The notes beneath the pieces were generated by a model that was given only the letters and a program-made list of their open reading frames with translations, was not told the origin of the DNA and did not search any database. A program made the position numbers and the translations under genes. Positions 19,001 to 26,859 of a DNA stretch of 64,000 bases are shown piece by piece; positions within the stretch are counted from its first letter, which is position 1, and each line of letters begins with the position of its first letter. This DNA comes from Campylobacter canadensis. GTDB taxonomy: Bacteria; Campylobacterota; Campylobacteria; Campylobacterales; Campylobacteraceae. Where the stretch lies: the NCBI RefSeq assembly GCF_013177655.1, contig NZ_CP035946.1, positions 1 to 64,000 of the forward strand. Direction: 5' to 3'.

Positions 19001-21330
19001 TATTTAAAGCAGATAAAGATGGTAACTTTAAATTAGATATTAAAATCTCTCCAGAGCAAGGAAATTATAAAATTTACTTATTTGATGGAAAAATTACAAC
19101 AGGCGAAGGTTTAACATCTTTAAAACCACAAGTAAGCTTTACTTATGATAAAAATTATACAGAAAGCAATACTCAAGAACAACCTAATAATCCTGATGAT
19201 ATTGTTGATACTAAACCAGAAAATAAACCAGAAGATACTCCAAGTAATGACGCTCAAACAGCAGATTTTAATCATATTAAAATTGATAGCATTACTTATG
19301 TTAATGGCGAAGCTTTATCTAATGAAAACAACTCAATGGTATGGCAAATTCACGCAAGTGGAGCTACTCCAAATCATGCTGTTGCTATGAAGATAATTGC
19401 TCCAAATGGTAAAGAAGTTTATTGGGGATATGGCGGAGTTATACCACCAATTGTAGCTGATAAAGATGGTAACTTTACTTATAACTTAAAGCTTTATGAT
19501 GTAAATAATCCTGTATTAAGCGGAGAATATAAAATATCTTTTGTTGATATTCATACTAATACAAATTATGTAGATGATTTTAATGATTCTATTACATTTA
19601 CAGAAAACTTTGTATCAAACAACGCTCAAGCAGATACAGAATATGCAATAAATAACGATTCACATTCAACTAAGATTGATGAAATCATCAATAATAATGA
19701 TGGTACTTACACAATCAAAGGACACGGAGCTAATAAAGATGGACTAACCTATGTTAGTATAAATGGAGAAAGCCTAATTGATACAGCTAAAAATAAACAT
19801 TATTTTGATGCAGATAATAATGGCAATTTCTCATACACAGTTAAATTAAATCCAGGCGATACAATAGTATTATTAAACCCTGATGAAACATTAAATTTCA
19901 ACACTCAAGCTAGAATTCCAGGCGATGCTAGTGTAGATAACTCACATACAGCAATTAATTCTTATGTTTATGATATTGTAAGCTTTAGTGCAAATAATCA
20001 AATCTTAGGCAAAGAAACTAATTCAACCTTTATTGAAGTAAATTGCAAATCAAACGGAGTAAATGGCTTTGCAACTTTATGGGTAAAATATCCAAACGGA
20101 GATATTTATTCACTAAATTCAACAGGGGAAATAAATAGCGATGGTTCGTTTAAATTCTATGTTGATTTTGCAACTCTTTATGGAACAAATGAAAATCATT
20201 CAACAATAAAAGATGGCAAATATGAATTTGCAGCAGTTAAAAATGGTTATGTTCCAAGTGATGCTGACTTTAAAGGTACAATTATCTTTAATGAACATTA
20301 TGAAGCAAGTAATACAAATGCTGATTCAAACGGCTTTTACAATGATGGACATATCGTTAAACTTGATAAAATTGAAAACATTAGCGAAGATGCAGTTTAT
20401 AAAACAATTAAACTTGCAGGACACGGCGGAAGAGATGGAGAATTTGTATGGGTAATGATTGAGCATCCAAACGGACATAAAGATTATATTCCTGATATGT
20501 CAGCTCATAAACAATACACAGAAGCAAGAGCTGATGGTAGCTGGGATATTACTTTAAAATTACCTAAAGATGGAACTTATAAGTTCTACTTATTTAATAA
20601 CGACCAAGCAATGAGCCATGAAACAAATGATTATCATGCAAGCATTGATTTAAAACCTGTTTTAGGCAATGAATTTAACAACGATGCACAATATGGTGTA
20701 AAACTAGATGAAATGATAAACAATAATGGCGAAATCATTCTAAAAGGACACGGAGCAAAAGCTTACGATAATGTTTATATTCAAATTAAACATCCTGATG
20801 GAAAACTTGATAGTATTGATGATATTTTACATAATAAACACTATGTAGAATCAAATCAAGATGGTAGCTGGCAAACTACAATTAAGCTAAGTACTGATGG
20901 TAAATATGAGTTTTATTTATATAATTCTAATGAAGAACTAAGCCATAAAACAAGCCACGCTTCAACAGAAGTAACAGGCGTTAGCACTGTAATTAGCGAA
21001 ATTGATGTTATTCAATATACCGATGGTTCAACTTCGCAAGAACACGCACAAGATAACTCTAAGCAAATTGATGTTATTCAATACACTGATGGAACACACA
21101 ATAAAGAAGGTATTTCATTAAATAAAGTAGCTAATATTAGCCTAGCAAGTGAAGAAAGCAAACCAAGCTTAGACAAAGATGACTTACTTGATAGCGCTAA
21201 AGATTTATTTGGTGCTAAGATAGCTCCTGCAAGTAGCCATAGCGATGATAGTGTAAGCATTGCAAACTTTGATACAAACAAAGAATTGCATAATCTTAAT
21301 GATGAATTAAGCAAGCATAATCACTTCTAA
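16093..21330 (+). CDS. Giant surface protein with LapA-type retention module
   Basis: 1745 residues. The N-terminus (VANLVGEAKVINNDGERI through HLAGKEVVKLDSSVL, about residues 7-75) matches the retention module of LapA/BapA-type adhesins, which holds the type I-secreted chain in the outer membrane. T106-A-A-G109 matches the LapG protease site TAAG at nearly the same residue as in Pseudomonas LapA. A low-complexity Asn/Gly/Thr/Glu stretch follows (about 195-295). Then come repeated Ig-like modules with DTVAPEI, FDKAGNE, and four HGA/HGG-type repeats such as IKGHGANKDG and LKGHGAKAYD. The C-terminus repeats IDVIQYTDG twice (residues about 1637 and 1658) and ends SKHNHF. No RTX nonapeptides and no adjacent type I secretion genes are seen. 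A TAGGAGA ribosome site precedes the ATG. Confidence 0.85.
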   Translation: MANEAKVANLVGEAKVINNDGERILNNGDELILGDLVQSLDANSSLDLELTNGKIIHLAGKEVVKLDSSVLNDENLSDVSEIDDKINAVLSNILANNEIPQELDATAAGDNAVLGAGASLSQSEFLQSGSESKVSADVNSINAQNIATTNAANSVNTIAINTTNAVNNVANEGNINNDNANNANEDNTNNGTTDNGNQDNNEGNAGNEGNTDNGNTENGGNTNNGNTENGGNADNGNTENSGNTDNGSDTDNGSNTENGSENNGNNTENGGNTENGNNENGDNTNNGGNNNDNTEKPAANIDLIKKDGSVATSEEILKDTEYTVKIENLEANKTYIVEIYDISNDSNTTTTRTIEITTDENGVGYKTIGKENILNIDNLDNGTISFTVKDKATNETIIEKTYNIDTVAPEIQIENCELNNTQPATVNADLNIKNADKVYLVKEDGTKIELISSATENKTYNVSFEYSENAKIIAVDKAGNESSVSVDEYLNANNQVEESPEYSFIIVDNVTGEKVVSEKATNHLDYSVKVVGAKANEKLTIDIAYIDENNQIKSVKVENVVANEKGEANLNIDFSKIQAGKFEAGHFEGNNFVVKVSGETSGSANEFEHDLQQTITIDNIFNMNLVKFESNADSSTKFDFYFDEKTTANIIDKDGNVTQMVFEKGTHTIEIADINNAHIDFFDKAGNEKSYSLANEVNNYFGIYDENGNLANGSLNAQNYTFKGKAYPNETYKIHLNAQDTTTGKWTEFTKEVKADAKGYYELTIDFKKDFPGFDGDKANIKIDFTGNDLASELHKSFGIDTTAPQIKIDSYESNEDNSFNLIVDIKGKAEKVVAILPSGKEVELTYQIIDTKNGQAEKYVANNISPFEEGIKIIATDKVGNKSEISLDDFIASQNPSEDVTPPHHEEIHDGIYASKITDYNTGKEIHDTTNSNNITIVGGGAKAGSTISIVIKYPNGGEDVTYTWPQSLFKADKDGNFKLDIKISPEQGNYKIYLFDGKITTGEGLTSLKPQVSFTYDKNYTESNTQEQPNNPDDIVDTKPENKPEDTPSNDAQTADFNHIKIDSITYVNGEALSNENNSMVWQIHASGATPNHAVAMKIIAPNGKEVYWGYGGVIPPIVADKDGNFTYNLKLYDVNNPVLSGEYKISFVDIHTNTNYVDDFNDSITFTENFVSNNAQADTEYAINNDSHSTKIDEIINNNDGTYTIKGHGANKDGLTYVSINGESLIDTAKNKHYFDADNNGNFSYTVKLNPGDTIVLLNPDETLNFNTQARIPGDASVDNSHTAINSYVYDIVSFSANNQILGKETNSTFIEVNCKSNGVNGFATLWVKYPNGDIYSLNSTGEINSDGSFKFYVDFATLYGTNENHSTIKDGKYEFAAVKNGYVPSDADFKGTIIFNEHYEASNTNADSNGFYNDGHIVKLDKIENISEDAVYKTIKLAGHGGRDGEFVWVMIEHPNGHKDYIPDMSAHKQYTEARADGSWDITLKLPKDGTYKFYLFNNDQAMSHETNDYHASIDLKPVLGNEFNNDAQYGVKLDEMINNNGEIILKGHGAKAYDNVYIQIKHPDGKLDSIDDILHNKHYVESNQDGSWQTTIKLSTDGKYEFYLYNSNEELSHKTSHASTEVTGVSTVISEIDVIQYTDGSTSQEHAQDNSKQIDVIQYTDGTHNKEGISLNKVANISLASEESKPSLDKDDLLDSAKDLFGAKIAPASSHSDDSVSIANFDTNKELHNLNDELSKHNHF
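16711..16977 (+). repeat. Imperfect 33-bp tandem repeats in the adhesin
   Basis: The coding sequence repeats a unit of about 33 bp encoding GNTDNGNTENG with variants (GNTNNGNTENG, GNADNGNTENS), and then shorter GSNTENG-like pieces. Base composition here is less AT-rich than the surroundings, and long open frames appear on the other strand and in another forward frame as by-products. Such arrays vary in length by slippage or recombination. Confidence 0.85.
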
Positions 21331-21335
21331 TCTTT

Positions 21336-21366
21336 AAGCCTATTAGAAAATCTAATAGGCTTTTTT
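21336..21366 (+). terminator. Rho-independent terminator of the adhesin gene
   Basis: Stem GCCTATTAGA with TCTAATAGGC around an AAA loop, extended by AA/TT and followed by six T. It starts 5 bp after the stop codon. Its T-run abuts the stop codon of the convergent DUF455 gene. Confidence 0.9.
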
Positions 21367-22156
21367 AATTAAAAATTTTACTTAAATTATCTAATTCTAT
21401 TTTTGTATATCCAGCAGCTAGTCTTGCTTCGTAATTTATTGTTTTTATTGTTCTTGCGTAGTCTTTGTATTCAATTAAGATATTTTTAAATAGTTCTTCA
21501 TTTCCACCTAATTTTAAAAACCATTTATTACCCTTACTAACATGAGAAACTTCGTCTTTTAAAATTGTGTTTAAATTTTCAAGCATTTTACTTTTTATAG
21601 GGTGATTTATAACTTCAAATTTTTTCACCACAAAAGGATTTGCATCAAGCCCACAAGCTTCAAGATGTCTATGCACTAAACCCATTCTTACTAAAAAATT
21701 ATTATCACTTGCTCTCATAGCATTAAATAATTCAGAATGAACTGCAAAATCTCCATATTTAAAACCAAGTTCATTTAAACATTCATTTAACATTAAAAAA
21801 TGCTCACATTCTTCTTTTGCAATTTCTAAAAAATCACTAACAAAATCATTAGAGATGTTAGCAAATCTATAAGCAGCATCAAGCGCTAACTCAATTGCAC
21901 TAAATTCAATATGTGTTATTTGATGTATTGTTTTTGCTAATGCTAAATCGCTATTTAAACCTTTAGCTCTTCGTATTTTAACAGGGTGTGTAATTTTACA
22001 AACTTGTGAATAACTTGCTTCTTTAATCTCTTTTGCTTTATATTCATTTATTTGAATTTTTTTAGATAAAAAATCATCGTAAAAATTATAAAATTCTTGT
22101 ATTTTTTCAAGTGGATTTTTGTTTGTTAGTATGTTAAATAATCTATCGCTAAACAT
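21365..22156 (-). CDS. DUF455 ferritin-like protein
   Basis: 263 residues. The helix motifs HIEFSAIELALDAAYRF, EECEHF, HRHLEACGLDANP and DEVSHVSKGNKWF give the glutamates and histidines of a ferritin-like di-iron fold, as in the DUF455 family. Biochemical function is not established; some relatives are linked to tRNA hydroxylation-like or stress roles. An AAAGGAA ribosome site precedes the ATG. It follows the carboxyspermidine dehydrogenase gene by 30 bp on the same strand, so co-transcription is likely. Confidence 0.8.
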   Translation of the reverse strand: MFSDRLFNILTNKNPLEKIQEFYNFYDDFLSKKIQINEYKAKEIKEASYSQVCKITHPVKIRRAKGLNSDLALAKTIHQITHIEFSAIELALDAAYRFANISNDFVSDFLEIAKEECEHFLMLNECLNELGFKYGDFAVHSELFNAMRASDNNFLVRMGLVHRHLEACGLDANPFVVKKFEVINHPIKSKMLENLNTILKDEVSHVSKGNKWFLKLGGNEELFKNILIEYKDYARTIKTINYEARLAAGYTKIELDNLSKIFN

Positions 22157-22166
22157 AGATATTCCT

Positions 22167-22194
22167 TTAAATAAGCCAATAAAGGCTTATTTAA
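22167..22194 (-). other. Intergenic stem-loop in the CASDH-DUF455 gap
   Basis: An 11-bp perfect stem, TTAAATAAGCC with GGCTTATTTAA, around an AATAAA loop. It covers the last codons of the upstream gene and ends at the ribosome site of the DUF455 gene. There is no T-run, so it is more likely an mRNA-processing or translation-control hairpin than a terminator. Confidence 0.4.
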
Positions 22195-23377
22195 AATCTT
22201 CAATTATTTTAATTGGTAATCCCATTTTATTCATTTGTTCAATAAAGCTTCTTGCAGGGAATTCTTCCATATTGCAAACACCAATTTTCTTCCAAACACC
22301 AGTTGCAAGTAAATAACAACCAATTGCCGCAGGAACACCAGTTGTATATGAAACAGCTTGTGCGCCTGTTTTTTCATAACATTTTTCATGTTGGCAAACA
22401 TTATAAATATAAATTGTTTTTTCTTTATTATCTTTTACACCTTTAATTACACAACCAATATTTGTTTTACCCTTTGTTCTAGCGCCTAAAGATGCAGGGT
22501 CAGGCAATAAAGTCTTTAAAAACTCAATAGGAATTATTTCTTGCCCTTTGTGCATTACAGGTTCAATTTTAAGCATTCCAACATTTTGTAAGCAATTCAT
22601 ATGTTGAATGTAGCTATCTCCAAAAGTCATAAAAAAGCGAATTCTTTTTAAACCTTTTATATTTTTTACTAAACTTTCTAATTCTTCGTGATAAAGCAAA
22701 TAAGAATTTTTTACACCAACTTCAGGATAATCCCAAGCCATTTTTATTTCTAAAGGTTTTGTTTCTATCCATTTTCCTTCTTGCCAATATCTTCCATTTG
22801 CGCTAACTTCTCTTAAATTAATTTCTGGATTAAAATTAGTTGCAAAAGCATATCCGTGGTCTCCTGCGTTGCAGTCTAAAATATCAATTTCATGAATTTC
22901 ATCAAAGTATTCTTGCATAGCTAAAGCACACATAACATTAGTTGCGCCTGGGTCAAAACCGCTTCCTAAAAGTGCAGTTGTGTTAGCTTTTATAAAATCA
23001 TCATTTCTAGCCCATTGTTCTTTATACTCAAATTTTGCTAAATCAGGATGCTCGTAGTTTGCGGTATCAACATAGGCTATTTTGCAAGATGAACAAGCAT
23101 CCATTAAAACTAAATCCTGATAAGGTAAAGCTACATTTAATAAAATATCAGCCTTACTTTCTTTAATTAATTTTTTTACCTCTTCTAAATTATCAGCATC
23201 TATGCTAGCAGTTTTAATTTCAACCCCTAAACGCTCTTTTATAAAATCTCTTATTTCATTACATTTACTTATTGTTCTACTAGCTAAAACAATATTATCA
23301 AAATGTTTGTACTCAGCAATTTTATAAGTAGCAACACGGCTTACACCACCAGCACCAATTATTAAAATATTTTTCAT
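22187..23377 (-). CDS. Carboxyspermidine dehydrogenase (saccharopine dehydrogenase family)
   Basis: 396 residues from the ATG at 23377, chosen because AAGGAGA lies just upstream and the protein then begins MKNILIIGAGGVSRV, a Rossmann nucleotide-binding start. The frame itself runs 27 bp further up. Family motifs include GSGFDPGATNVMC and DCNAGDHG. Campylobacter uses this enzyme with carboxyspermidine decarboxylase to make spermidine from putrescine and aspartate semialdehyde; C. jejuni Cj0172c is the homologue I recall. Carboxynorspermidine or lysine-pathway activity cannot be excluded from sequence. Confidence 0.88.
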   Translation of the reverse strand: MKNILIIGAGGVSRVATYKIAEYKHFDNIVLASRTISKCNEIRDFIKERLGVEIKTASIDADNLEEVKKLIKESKADILLNVALPYQDLVLMDACSSCKIAYVDTANYEHPDLAKFEYKEQWARNDDFIKANTTALLGSGFDPGATNVMCALAMQEYFDEIHEIDILDCNAGDHGYAFATNFNPEINLREVSANGRYWQEGKWIETKPLEIKMAWDYPEVGVKNSYLLYHEELESLVKNIKGLKRIRFFMTFGDSYIQHMNCLQNVGMLKIEPVMHKGQEIIPIEFLKTLLPDPASLGARTKGKTNIGCVIKGVKDNKEKTIYIYNVCQHEKCYEKTGAQAVSYTTGVPAAIGCYLLATGVWKKIGVCNMEEFPARSFIEQMNKMGLPIKIIEDFK

Positions 23378-23500
23378 TTTTTCTCCTTTTTTTAAGAATA
23401 TCAAAATTAAATTACATAAAAATTACCAATTTACCTAATCTTAAAATGCTTTTAACTTTCATTTTCTAACATTTTAAAACTAATTAAATAAGGATAATAA

Positions 23501-25288
23501 ATGAGTGTTAATATTGATTGCATACAAAGTATTGATGAGTATATTTATAAAAGTGATTGGAGAATTAATGCAAATTCTAACACTAGCTATTCTCACGCAG
23601 GACTTATAAATAATACAGCAGGAAAGGTTATAGCAAATTACTGGCTACACGAGGTGTATAAAGATAAAATTGCACAAGCACACATAAACGCAGATTTTCA
23701 TATTCACGATTTAGATTGTCTTAGTGGTTATTGTGCTGGATGGTCTTTAAGAGCTTTGTTAAATGAAGGTTTTAACGGAGTTAGCGCAAGAGTACAAAGT
23801 AAGGCACCAAATAATTTTAGAACTGCTTTAGGACAAATGGCAAATTTTTTAGGAATTTTACAAAGTGAGTGGGCAGGTGCTCAAGCTTTTAGCTCTTTTG
23901 ATACTTATTTAGCACCTTATGTTTTTAAAGATAAGTTAAGCGATATTGAAATTAAAAAGGCACTAACAAGTTTTATTTATAATCTTAATGTACCTGCAAG
24001 GTGGGGGCAAAGTCCTTTTACAAATATTACTTTTGATATTACTTGCCCTGATGATTTAAAAAATCAATTTCCTACAAAAAATGACTTACATCTTTTTAAA
24101 GATATAGAAGATGAAGAATTGTTAGCTAAAGCAAAACAAAGGGGCGTAAATAAATTAAGCGATTTAACTTATAAAGATTTTGCTAGTGAAATGCAAAGAA
24201 TAGTGATTATTTTTTATGAAATTTTACAAAATGGAGATAAAAATAATCAGCCTTTTACCTTTCCAATTCCTACTATAAATCTTACCGAAGATTTTGATTG
24301 GGATAGTGATGTTGCTAAGGCTATTTTTGAAAACACTGCTAAGATGGGTTCATCTTATTTTCAAAATTTTATTGGTTCTATGTATAAAAAAGATGAATTT
24401 GGCAATAAGATTGAAAATGAAAATGCATATAAGCCAAATGCTGTACGCTCAATGTGTTGTAGATTACAACTTGATTTAAGAGAATTATTAAAAAGAGGAG
24501 GTGGTTTATTTGGAAGTGCTGAAATGACGGGAAGTATCGGTGTTGTAACTATTAATTTAGCTCGCTTAGGCTATTTATTTAAAAATGATGAAAAAGCACT
24601 TTTTAAAAGATTTGATGAATTGTTAGAACTTGCAAAAGAAAGCCTAGAAATAAAAAGACTTTTTATAAAAAAAATGTATGATGAGGGTTTGTATCCATAC
24701 ACGGCTAGGTATCTAAAGCATTTTAATTATCATTTTTCAACTATTGGCATAAATGGAGCTAATGAAATGATAAGAAATTTTAGCGATGATAAATATGATA
24801 TTTGCAGTGAATTTGGTAAAAATTTTGCCTTAAAAATAGTAAATCATTTAAGAGATAAAATAAAAATATTTCAAGAACAAACAGGGAATTTATATAATAT
24901 TGAAGCAACTCCTGCTGAAGGAACGACTTATCGTTTTGCAAAGGAAGATAAAAAAAGATTTAAAGATATTTTACAAGCAGGTTATGATGAAAATGTATAT
25001 TACACAAACTCAACTCAATTACCAGTAGATTACACAGACGACCCATTTTTAGCGCTAAAAATGCAAGATGAATTGCAATGTGCATACACAGGTGGAACGG
25101 TTTTACATTTATATATGAAAGAAAGGCTAAAAGATTACAAAGTATGTAAGGATTTTGTAAAAAAGGTGGCAAATAATTTTGCTTTGCCATATTTTACAAT
25201 CACTCCTGTTTTTAGTATTTGTCCAATTCACGGATATTTAGCAGGAGAATATGAATATTGCCCAATTTGTAGTAAGGAGAAAGAATGA
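23501..25288 (+). CDS. nrdD: Anaerobic ribonucleotide reductase NrdD, catalytic part without glycyl-radical domain
   Basis: Class III ribonucleoside-triphosphate reductase; 595 residues. FHIHDLD and GWSLRALL lie in the N-terminal half. SMCCRLQLDLREL at about 317-329 carries the predicted thiyl-radical cysteine (C319 or C320). EATPAEGTTYRFA and NSTQLPVDYTDDPF are family motifs. The zinc site is C574-x2-H577 and C587-x2-C590. The chain stops at KEKE directly after the zinc site, before the RVxGY glycyl-radical segment, which is encoded by the overlapping next gene. There is no N-terminal ATP-cone: the protein begins at IDEYI and SDWRINANSN, so allosteric activity control may be absent. Ribosome site AAGGATAATAA. 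Confidence 0.93.
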   Translation: MSVNIDCIQSIDEYIYKSDWRINANSNTSYSHAGLINNTAGKVIANYWLHEVYKDKIAQAHINADFHIHDLDCLSGYCAGWSLRALLNEGFNGVSARVQSKAPNNFRTALGQMANFLGILQSEWAGAQAFSSFDTYLAPYVFKDKLSDIEIKKALTSFIYNLNVPARWGQSPFTNITFDITCPDDLKNQFPTKNDLHLFKDIEDEELLAKAKQRGVNKLSDLTYKDFASEMQRIVIIFYEILQNGDKNNQPFTFPIPTINLTEDFDWDSDVAKAIFENTAKMGSSYFQNFIGSMYKKDEFGNKIENENAYKPNAVRSMCCRLQLDLRELLKRGGGLFGSAEMTGSIGVVTINLARLGYLFKNDEKALFKRFDELLELAKESLEIKRLFIKKMYDEGLYPYTARYLKHFNYHFSTIGINGANEMIRNFSDDKYDICSEFGKNFALKIVNHLRDKIKIFQEQTGNLYNIEATPAEGTTYRFAKEDKKRFKDILQAGYDENVYYTNSTQLPVDYTDDPFLALKMQDELQCAYTGGTVLHLYMKERLKDYKVCKDFVKKVANNFALPYFTITPVFSICPIHGYLAGEYEYCPICSKEKE

Positions 25289-25407
25289 AAAAAACAAAAT
25301 GTATAGTTTATACAAGAGTGATGGGTTATCACAGACCAATAGATAGCTTTAACATAGGAAAAAAAGCTGAACATAAAGAAAGAAAGTATTTTGAATTTAA
25401 AAAATGA
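25285..25407 (+). CDS. Separate glycyl-radical peptide of NrdD, 40 residues
   Basis: A 40-residue gene containing TRVMGYHRPIDSFNIGKK and then EHKERKYF, which is the C-terminal glycyl-radical domain of NrdD. The predicted radical residue is Gly14 in R11-V-M-G-Y15, with C6 upstream. The ATG overlaps the nrdD stop (ATGA, -1 frame), and a perfect AAGGAG lies at 25274-25279, five bases upstream. Its own stop overlaps the nrdG ATG in the same way. The reading is therefore a deliberate three-gene coupled operon, not a frameshift: the nrdD frame ends before the A-run and every motif residue is intact. It likely docks on NrdD and is activated by NrdG. Confidence 0.9.
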   Translation: MKKTKCIVYTRVMGYHRPIDSFNIGKKAEHKERKYFEFKK

Positions 25408-26069
25408 TTTATGATATAAGTGCATTTACTACGCTAGATTATCCAAATAAACTTGCTTGTATAATCTGGCTTGCTGGTTGTAATTTAAGGTGCAAATATT
25501 GCTATAACAATAAGATGATTTTTGCAAAAAAGGCTAATGTTAGCGATGAAGATTTTTATGAATTTTTAAAAAATCGTGTAGGATTGCTAGATGGTGTAGT
25601 TTTTAGTGGCGGAGAATGCAGTATAAATAAGAACTTAATAAAATATGTAAAGATAGCAAAAGATTTAGGTTTTTTAGTAAAAATTGATACAAATGCAAGT
25701 AATCCCGAGCTTATACGATATTTGCTTAGTGAAAAATTAATTGATTATGTAGCCCTAGATTTTAAGGCTACAAAAGAAAAATATTATAAAATTTGTGCTT
25801 ATGATTATTATAAAGAGTTTAAGCAATGCTTAAAATTATTATTAAATTCTAATATTGATTATGAAGTTAGAACGACTTGGCATTATGATTTGCTTAGTGT
25901 TGATGATATATTGTATATGAATAAAATTCTTAGAAAATTAGGCTATAAAAAGAAGTATTATTTACAAAAATTTTTTCCTGTTGATAATTTTTCTAACTTA
26001 AAAGAAAGCAATAAAGAAATAGATTTATCTTTACTAAACGATGATTTTGAACTACGCTTTTTTAACTAA
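25404..26069 (+). CDS. nrdG: NrdD-activating radical SAM enzyme
   Basis: 221 residues. The radical SAM cluster motif is CNLRCKYC (CxxxCxxC) near residues 26-33, preceded by FTTLDYPNKLACIIWLAGC. FSGGECSINK is the GGE motif that contacts S-adenosylmethionine. This is the longer NrdG2-type activase, which generates the glycyl radical on class III ribonucleotide reductase. The start overlaps the stop of the glycyl-radical peptide gene, so the three proteins are translated together. Here its substrate would be the separate 40-residue peptide, alone or docked on NrdD. Confidence 0.92.
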   Translation: MIYDISAFTTLDYPNKLACIIWLAGCNLRCKYCYNNKMIFAKKANVSDEDFYEFLKNRVGLLDGVVFSGGECSINKNLIKYVKIAKDLGFLVKIDTNASNPELIRYLLSEKLIDYVALDFKATKEKYYKICAYDYYKEFKQCLKLLLNSNIDYEVRTTWHYDLLSVDDILYMNKILRKLGYKKKYYLQKFFPVDNFSNLKESNKEIDLSLLNDDFELRFFN

Positions 26070-26095
26070 CTTGATATATTTTAACTCAAGTTAGT
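26065..26095 (+). other. Hairpin and TTAG-rich junction after nrdG
   Basis: ACTAACTTGA at 26065-26074 pairs with TCAAGTTAGT at 26086-26095 around an 11-nt loop, overlapping the nrdG stop. No T-run follows. The adjoining 26090-26110 repeats GTTAG four times and forms the end of the restriction pseudogene, which suggests an insertion junction. Confidence 0.35.
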
Positions 26096-26096
26096 G

Positions 26097-26839
26097 TTAG
26101 TTAGCGTTAGAAAATAACTCACAAGGATTAATTTTAAATTGCAACATATTTGCACTTATTCTTCCATTATCCCCACCTTTTCTTTGCATAGTAATCTTAC
26201 TTATACTTCCCCTATCCGTAATAAGCACTTCCCCGCTATAAAAATTTATCACTTCATTAATAGGTTTTAAAAGCCATTTTAAATCTTGTTTTTCAATCTT
26301 TAAAATCACTAAAAACCATTCGCTAGCAAATTGTCCTCTACCTTTTAAAATATCATTAACAACCAAGGCTTGATTTTTAATAAAGAAGTTTATAACCTGC
26401 TCTTGCTCTTCTTTTGTGAATTCAGTTAAAAACATTCTTCTTTTATCTTTAGGATTTTTTATTTTTGGACTTTTTTCACCCGTAAAATATTGTAAAATTT
26501 CTAAAAGTTCATCAGGAAAATTCCACAATTCATTATAATTTTTTAACCATCTCTTATCAACTTGATTAAAGCCTTGTGGATTTGATACTAGTTTTACTTG
26601 TATATTTTGCACATCTTGCAAATTCTGTAATTTAATTTGAACTAAAATAACAACTTGAACATCAGCTTTAAAATTTCTTTTAATCTTTTGTGCTTTAACA
26701 TTTTGAATATCGTTTATATTGTAATTCATAGCTTTTAGCCAAGATTGTGCCAAAGTATCAATTTAAAAGCATTAAATACGAAATTTTCATTTTTAAAACC
26801 GTTTTTAGCTGTATTTAAGCTAAGCTCTACCTTATTCAT
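26097..26839 (-). pseudogene. HinP1I-like restriction endonuclease, frameshifted
   Basis: The intact part (from about 26753 down) closely resembles R.HinP1I, a GCGC-cutting type II enzyme, as I recall its sequence: NIQVKLVSNPQGFNQVDK, FTGEKSPK, KDKRRMFLTEF, QRKGGDNGRISANMLQFK. The catalytic QVK and an upstream aspartate are kept. The true start is the ATG at 26839, giving MNKVELSLNTAKNGFKNE, which matches the HinP1I N-terminus. A one-base deletion in the run at about 26761-26767 breaks the frame, so residues after NAFK continue in another frame (IDTLAQSWL). A TTG at 26753 could give only an N-truncated protein. The partner methylase is also broken. Confidence 0.88.
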
Positions 26840-26859
26840 CAATTTATTCTTTTAAACTT

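Noticed and set aside
25270-25300. Sequencing error or programmed frameshift joining nrdD and the glycyl-radical segment
   Set aside because: The nrdD frame stops before the A-run, the second frame has its own AAGGAG and ATG, and the next gene uses the same overlap style. Raw reads would settle it.
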